This document shows positions 4,441-7,729 of a stretch of 7,729 bases of DNA, in pieces. The translations under genes and the position numbers were made by a program. The stretch's first letter is position 1; each line of letters starts with the position of its first letter. The stretch spans positions 1 to 7,729 of the forward strand of contig JBEKYH010000231.1 in NCBI GenBank assembly GCA_049511115.1. The letters are read 5' to 3'. The notes beneath the pieces were generated by a model. The model saw only the letters and a program-made list of their open reading frames with translations. It searched no databases and was not told the DNA's origin. Source of the DNA: JBEKYH01 sp049511115. GTDB lineage: Bacteria; Planctomycetota; Phycisphaerae; Tepidisphaerales; Tepidisphaeraceae.

Positions 4441-5496
4441 ATGATTCAAGTTCGCCACGATTGGACGCTCGCTGAAATCACCGCGCTGTACGAGACTCCG
4501 CTGCTGGAGCTTGTCTTCAAGGCGGCAGCGATCCACCGCCAATATCATGACCCGGCCCAGGTGCAGGTTTGCAAGCTGATTTCCATCAAGACCGGCGGCT
4601 GCCCGGAAGATTGTGGGTATTGTTCGCAGTCGTCGAAATACAAGACCGAAGTGAAGGCGTCGCCGCTGATGGAAAAGGACGAGGTCGTCGCCATCGCGGC
4701 CAACGCCAAGGCGAACGGCGCGAGCCGCGTCTGCCTGGGGGCGGCATGGCGCGAAGTGCGCGACAACAAGCAATTTGAGCGCGTGCTGGAGATCGTCAAA
4801 GGGGTGGCCGAGACGGGTGTGGAGGTTTGTTGCACGCTGGGGATGTTGACGGCCGAACAGGCGGCGAGATTGGAAGATGCGGGGTTGTATGCGTACAACC
4901 ACAATCTGGACACATCGCCAGAGTATTATCCCAAGATCATTTCCACGCGCACCTATGATGACCGGCTACGGACCATTGCCAATGTGCGGAAGACCAATGT
5001 GACCGTCTGTTCCGGCGGGATCATTGGACTTGGCGAGAGCGAGACGGATCGGATTGCCCTGCTGCATCAACTGGCGACTTTGAACCCGCATCCGGAATCG
5101 GTGCCGGTGAATATCCTGGCCAAGGTGCCGGGGACGCCGATGGCGGAGCAGGCGGATGTGACGGTGTGGGAGACGGTGCGTATGATCGCGACGGCTCGGG
5201 TGCTGATGCCGCGGTCGGTTGTGCGGCTTTCAGCGGGGCGAGCGAAGATGAGCGTGAGTGATCAGGCGCTATGCTTCATGGCGGGGGCCAATTCGATATT
5301 CTCCAGCGACAACAAGGCGATGCTCACCCGGGCGGTTCCCTCGCCGGATTACGATGAGGACCAGGCGATGCTGGAATTGCTGGGGCTGCGGCCTCGTCCG
5401 GCGTTCGCGGAGACATCCGCCGCGCTGGAGGAGTGCGCCGCCAACAACGATACTGCTCAAGAGTGCAGCCGCTCCCCATTACCATCACGGGTTTAG
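4441..5496 (+). CDS. bioB: biotin synthase, radical SAM
   Basis: A 351-aa BioB, which inserts sulphur into dethiobiotin in the last step of biotin synthesis. The radical-SAM [4Fe-4S] motif is C54-PED-C58-GY-C61, embedded in QVQVCKLISIKTGGCPEDCGYCSQSS-type sequence (41-65). Ligands of the sacrificial [2Fe-2S] cluster line up with the E. coli enzyme (C97, C128, C188, R260): C98 in RVCLGAAW, C130 in EVCCTLG, C190 in VCSGGIIGLGE, and R262 in VRLSAGR. YNHNLDTSPEYY (152-163) and CFMAGANSIF complete the family signature, so the enzyme looks fully active. The ATG at 4441 gives the same N-terminal spacing as E. coli; an upstream TTG at 4414 would overlap the preceding gene. No clear Shine-Dalgarno precedes it. 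The last roughly 30 residues are a loose tail overlapping the ketosynthase start. No BirA-type operator was seen. Confidence 0.97.
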   Translation: MIQVRHDWTLAEITALYETPLLELVFKAAAIHRQYHDPAQVQVCKLISIKTGGCPEDCGYCSQSSKYKTEVKASPLMEKDEVVAIAANAKANGASRVCLGAAWREVRDNKQFERVLEIVKGVAETGVEVCCTLGMLTAEQAARLEDAGLYAYNHNLDTSPEYYPKIISTRTYDDRLRTIANVRKTNVTVCSGGIIGLGESETDRIALLHQLATLNPHPESVPVNILAKVPGTPMAEQADVTVWETVRMIATARVLMPRSVVRLSAGRAKMSVSDQALCFMAGANSIFSSDNKAMLTRAVPSPDYDEDQAMLELLGLRPRPAFAETSAALEECAANNDTAQECSRSPLPSRV

Positions 5497-6530
5497 GCCT
5501 CTGCACCGCCCTGGGAGAATCCCGCGCGGCGACGTGGGATGCGCTATTGGCGGGGAGGTTCATCTCCAATCATTCTCGCGCGCTGGGAAACGCGGATGAC
5601 CCGAGGGTCGTATCCCTGGCGCAAAGGGTTGCGGGGGAGGCGATCGCGCAAGCGGGATGGAATGACGGCGAGCTGGGCGATTGCGCGCTGGTCGTCGGGA
5701 CGAGCAAGGGGCCGATTGAGTCGTGGCTGGCAGAGAGCATCCAGCCGGTGGAATCGTACGGACTCTCGTCGATTGCCACGGAGGTGGCCGGGGAATTTGG
5801 CATCGGCGGCTGCCGGTTGACTCTTTCGACTGCCTGTGCCAGCGGGCTGCATGCTTTGATTCGCGGGGCGATGCTGATTCGCGAGGGGTGTGCGCGTGTG
5901 CTGGTGGTGGCGGCGGAATCGTCATTGCATGCGCTTTTTCTGGGTAGTTTCAAGCGGCTGGGAGTTTTGGCGCCGCCATCGGTCGGGTGCCGGCCGTTTG
6001 ATGAGGGGCGAGCCGGATTTCTGGTGAGCGAGGCGGCGGCGGCGGTCTGTCTTGAGGCTAAGCGAGATAGGGCGCGCGTCCGCATCGAGCGATTTGCACT
6101 GGGGGCTGACGCGACGCACCTGATTCGCGGGGACCGGCGCGCTCAATCGCTGCGGCGGCTGGTTGCGGCAGTGATTGATAATCGGCCGGTGGACCTGGTT
6201 CATGCGCACGCCACGGGAACGGTGACGAACGATCCGGTGGAATTAGCGGCGATCGAGTCGGCCATAAGCCGGTCGGATCGGCCTGTCCTCTATTCCCATA
6301 AGGGAGCGTTGGGTCATAGCCTGGGGGCGGCGGGACTGGTCGCGGTGGTGTTGAATTGCCTGTGCCATGAGCGGGGGATTGTGCCGCCGAATGTGCGGAC
6401 CACGCGGGCGTTGCCGATGGATTTGCTGAAATTGTCGGCGGCGAGCATGGAGCGGCCGATTCGTCGGAGCCTTGCGGTTGCCAGCGGTTTTGGCGGTGGG
6501 GCGGCGGCGGTGACGCTCATCAGCGCTTGA
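5463..6530 (+). CDS. short FabF-like beta-ketoacyl-ACP synthase
   Basis: A 355-aa condensing enzyme of the KAS I/II (FabB/FabF) type, which would extend an acyl-ACP with malonyl-ACP. The active-site set is complete: nucleophile C125 in LSTACASG, H249 in VHAHATGT, K280 and H285 in SHKGALGHSLGAAG, and the glycine-rich gate SGFGGG (341-346) near the end. FabF is usually about 410 aa; this one is shorter, mainly in the N-terminal half after residue 31, where the usual segment between ALLAG and the AxR/A helix is compressed. The start is GTG at 5463 (MQPLPITITGLG), chosen because family members start just before the ITG-LG strand; GTG at 5433 is an alternative. The gene overlaps the end of bioB by 34 nt in another frame, which suggests coupled translation. 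Its role could be in fatty acid, polyketide or pimeloyl supply; which one is not decidable here. Confidence 0.88.
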   Translation: MQPLPITITGLGLCTALGESRAATWDALLAGRFISNHSRALGNADDPRVVSLAQRVAGEAIAQAGWNDGELGDCALVVGTSKGPIESWLAESIQPVESYGLSSIATEVAGEFGIGGCRLTLSTACASGLHALIRGAMLIREGCARVLVVAAESSLHALFLGSFKRLGVLAPPSVGCRPFDEGRAGFLVSEAAAAVCLEAKRDRARVRIERFALGADATHLIRGDRRAQSLRRLVAAVIDNRPVDLVHAHATGTVTNDPVELAAIESAISRSDRPVLYSHKGALGHSLGAAGLVAVVLNCLCHERGIVPPNVRTTRALPMDLLKLSAASMERPIRRSLAVASGFGGGAAAVTLISA

Positions 6531-6542
6531 TCGAGCTTTTTT
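6525..6542 (+). terminator. weak intrinsic terminator-like site at the ketosynthase stop
   Basis: GCTT-GATC-GAGC (6525-6536; three Watson-Crick pairs and one T-G) is followed at once by six T (6537-6542). The stem is only 4 bp and it overlaps the ketosynthase stop codon and the tRNA promoter, so termination efficiency is doubtful. Confidence 0.3.
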
Positions 6543-6554
6543 CAATCGTATACT
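6527..6554 (+). promoter_or_regulatory. promoter of tRNA-Leu
   Basis: TTGATC (6527-6532), a 16-nt spacer and TATACT (6549-6554), with expected start near 6561, about 7 nt before the mature tRNA 5' end. The -35 box overlaps the stop codon of the ketosynthase. Confidence 0.5.
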
Positions 6555-6567
6555 GAGCTGCGCACTC

Positions 6568-6649
6568 GCCCAGGTGGCGGAATTGGCAGACGCACTACTT
6601 TGAGGTGGTAGCGCCGAGAGGCGTGCAGGTTCAAATCCTGTCCTGGGCA
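6568..6649 (+). tRNA. tRNA-Leu (anticodon GAG)
   Basis: An 82-nt cloverleaf with a perfect 7-bp acceptor stem GCCCAGG (6568-6574) / CCTGGGC (6642-6648) and discriminator A (6649). The D-arm is GCGGAATTGGCAGACGC, with the GG of the loop. Anticodon stem CTACT/GGTAG (6595-6599, 6607-6611) carries loop TTGAGGT, with anticodon GAG at 6602-6604. The long variable arm CGCCGAGAGGCGT is typical of class II leucine tRNAs. The T-arm is GCAGG-TTCAAAT-CCTGT. It reads CUC and CUU codons. The 3' CCA is not encoded, so it must be added by the CCA enzyme. Confidence 0.96.
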
Positions 6650-6738
6650 ATCGGATACAGTTGAGGATTGGAACGCATTAGCATGGGCGGATTGGCTTGC
6701 GTTACTTGCCGGGTCTCCGATTCTCTTGGATTCAGTTG

Positions 6739-7729
6739 ATGGAAATTCTTCGCCGCCTGACAGTTGCGGCTATCCTCGTCGCGACGTGCACGCTGTTCGC
6801 GCAGGACACGCTTCCCATGACGGGAGCGCCTGCCCGGAATGGGGAACCCGCCGCGCGGCAAGCAGCCATCGCCCTCGTGAGTCCGCCCTCGGCCCAAACC
6901 GCCGATAGCATTGCCGTTTTGTGGGACAAGCCCGCCGGTGTCAGTGTGGAGGGGTACGACGTTTATCTGGGGACCGCTCTCGTTGCGACCACCAAGAACA
7001 CAGACTACACCTTGCACGGCCTTGCCGACGCGCGGGAGTATGAGATCTCCGTACAAGCGCACTCGGCGGCAGGAGGAATCGTGCAAAGTAATACCGTGCA
7101 TGTGGCGACAAAGCCGCAGCCGGGGGTGTTTGACGTGACGAAATACGGCGCGGTGGGCGATGGCAAAACAATGAATACCAGCGCCATGCAAGCTGCCATC
7201 GATGCGTGCAGTTCAAGCGGAGTCGTGCGTATCCCTGCGGGAGTTTTTCTCTCCGGCGCCATCTTCCTCAAGAGCGAGATGACGCTGCATCTCGACGAGG
7301 GCGCCGTGTTGCTGGGCAGTGCCGATACCAAGGACTACCCGGTTATGAAGTATCGCTGCGAAGGGCGGGAGACCATGTGCTACGCGAGCCTGGTTAACAC
7401 GCCTGATATAAAGGGCACGCGGTGGCGCGACATCACCATCGCGGGCTCCGGTACGATCAATGCCAACGGCTCGGACTTGCGCAAGAAGGAGTTGGCAGAG
7501 CACGCCGGCCGGCCGGGACGGGCCGTCTGCATCCGCGATACCGACCGCGTGTATCTGCAAGGCATCACGGTGCGGCAGTCGCCCTTCTGGTGCGTACACC
7601 TGATTTATTGCAATGAGGTCAGCGTCAATGGCGTGAGCATCAATACCCGCTATGACGAAGCAGGCAAGAAATATCCGGGCATCGTGAACGGCGACGGGCT
7701 GGACCCTGATTCTTGTCGCAATGTGTCCA
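6739..7729 (+). CDS. exported FN3-GH28 polygalacturonase-like enzyme, 3' truncated by window edge
   Basis: The first 330 residues of a protein that runs off the window. Residues 1-22 are a signal peptide (MEILRR, hydrophobic core, LFAQ). A fibronectin type III domain follows (about 47-125: SIAVLWDKPAGVSVEGYDVYLG ... YEISVQAHS). The catalytic part starts near 130 with FDVTKYGAVGDGKTMNTSAMQAAIDAC, then VVRIPAGVFLSGAIFLKS and LHLDEGAVLLGS, the standard entry of pectin-active beta-helix enzymes. The last visible segment NGDGLDPDSCRNV (317-329) contains the GH28 N-x-D and downstream Asp that supply catalytic acids; the later G-H and R-I-K motifs lie beyond the edge. FN3 followed by GH28 is the layout of exo-poly-alpha-galacturonosidases, so release of galacturonate residues from pectin outside the cytoplasm is inferred. 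Start ATG at 6739 lies 89 nt after the tRNA; only a weak GGA precedes it. No stop was found in the visible frame. Confidence 0.88.
   Translation, partial: MEILRRLTVAAILVATCTLFAQDTLPMTGAPARNGEPAARQAAIALVSPPSAQTADSIAVLWDKPAGVSVEGYDVYLGTALVATTKNTDYTLHGLADAREYEISVQAHSAAGGIVQSNTVHVATKPQPGVFDVTKYGAVGDGKTMNTSAMQAAIDACSSSGVVRIPAGVFLSGAIFLKSEMTLHLDEGAVLLGSADTKDYPVMKYRCEGRETMCYASLVNTPDIKGTRWRDITIAGSGTINANGSDLRKKELAEHAGRPGRAVCIRDTDRVYLQGITVRQSPFWCVHLIYCNEVSVNGVSINTRYDEAGKKYPGIVNGDGLDPDSCRNVS

Noticed and set aside
5570..6085. 171-codon minus-strand frame in the ketosynthase gene
   Set aside because: Arg/Ser/Pro-rich shadow frame with no motif, opposite conserved catalytic residues on the plus strand.
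6650..6738. tRNA-flanking integration site or island boundary
   Set aside because: No second copy of the tRNA 3' end, no integrase and no other mobile gene was seen; the short GGATTGG repeats here are too small to mean anything.
1..7729. CRISPR array, IS element or phage genes
   Set aside because: No regularly spaced direct repeats, transposase-like frames or terminal inverted repeats were found; the only mobile-type module is the higBA pair.

Overview
The window reads as ordinary chromosome of a GC-rich planctomycete, most likely of the Phycisphaerae type. This is inferred from four things: a gene that looks like the HYExAFE family (which I recall as planctomycete-associated), an Ala/Thr/Gln/Pro-rich 'TTQP' linker, small exported proteins of a style common there, and several gene starts without a Shine-Dalgarno. 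The taxon call is an inference and no rRNA is present to prove it.

Layout. Bases 1-295 hold the C-terminal end of an unrecognised protein. A 139-nt GC-rich, hairpin-rich gap leads into a CYTH-domain (CyaB/thiamine-triphosphatase superfamily) gene at 447-956. A dispersed-type palindromic repeat lies at about 1032-1080, between this gene and a convergent, exported alpha/beta-hydrolase of the acetyl-esterase kind (1125-2087, minus). The minus-strand unit continues with a type II toxin-antitoxin pair in the toxin-first order, higB (2545-2856) then higA (2115-2540). It has a clear sigma70-like promoter whose -10 lies inside an imperfect 19-bp palindrome. The TA genes are AT-richer than their neighbours.

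On the plus strand follow a HYExAFE-like protein with a D...DxK nuclease-like signature (2959-3468), an 81-aa membrane protein (3476-3721), and two small exported proteins (3811-4101, 4155-4427) that are tandem diverged copies of each other. Biotin synthase bioB starts 13 nt after the second copy (4441-5496). Its 3' end overlaps an unusually short FabF-like beta-ketoacyl synthase (5463-6530), suggesting translational coupling and a possible link between ketosynthase and biotin supply. A tRNA-Leu(GAG) gene (6568-6649) with its own promoter comes next. The window ends inside an exported FN3-GH28 (polygalacturonase-like) enzyme (6739 to the edge).

Functionally this is a mixture: cofactor synthesis (bioB with ketosynthase), exported polysaccharide-active enzymes (esterase and GH28) at either side, a toxin-antitoxin module, and a string of small uncharacterised exported or membrane proteins. 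The most novel-looking parts are the tandem small exported proteins, the nuclease-like HYExAFE protein, the bioB-ketosynthase overlap, and the repeated '-10 box 6-7 nt before an ATG without Shine-Dalgarno' pattern that hints at leaderless transcripts. No CRISPR array, insertion sequence or complete mobile element was seen.
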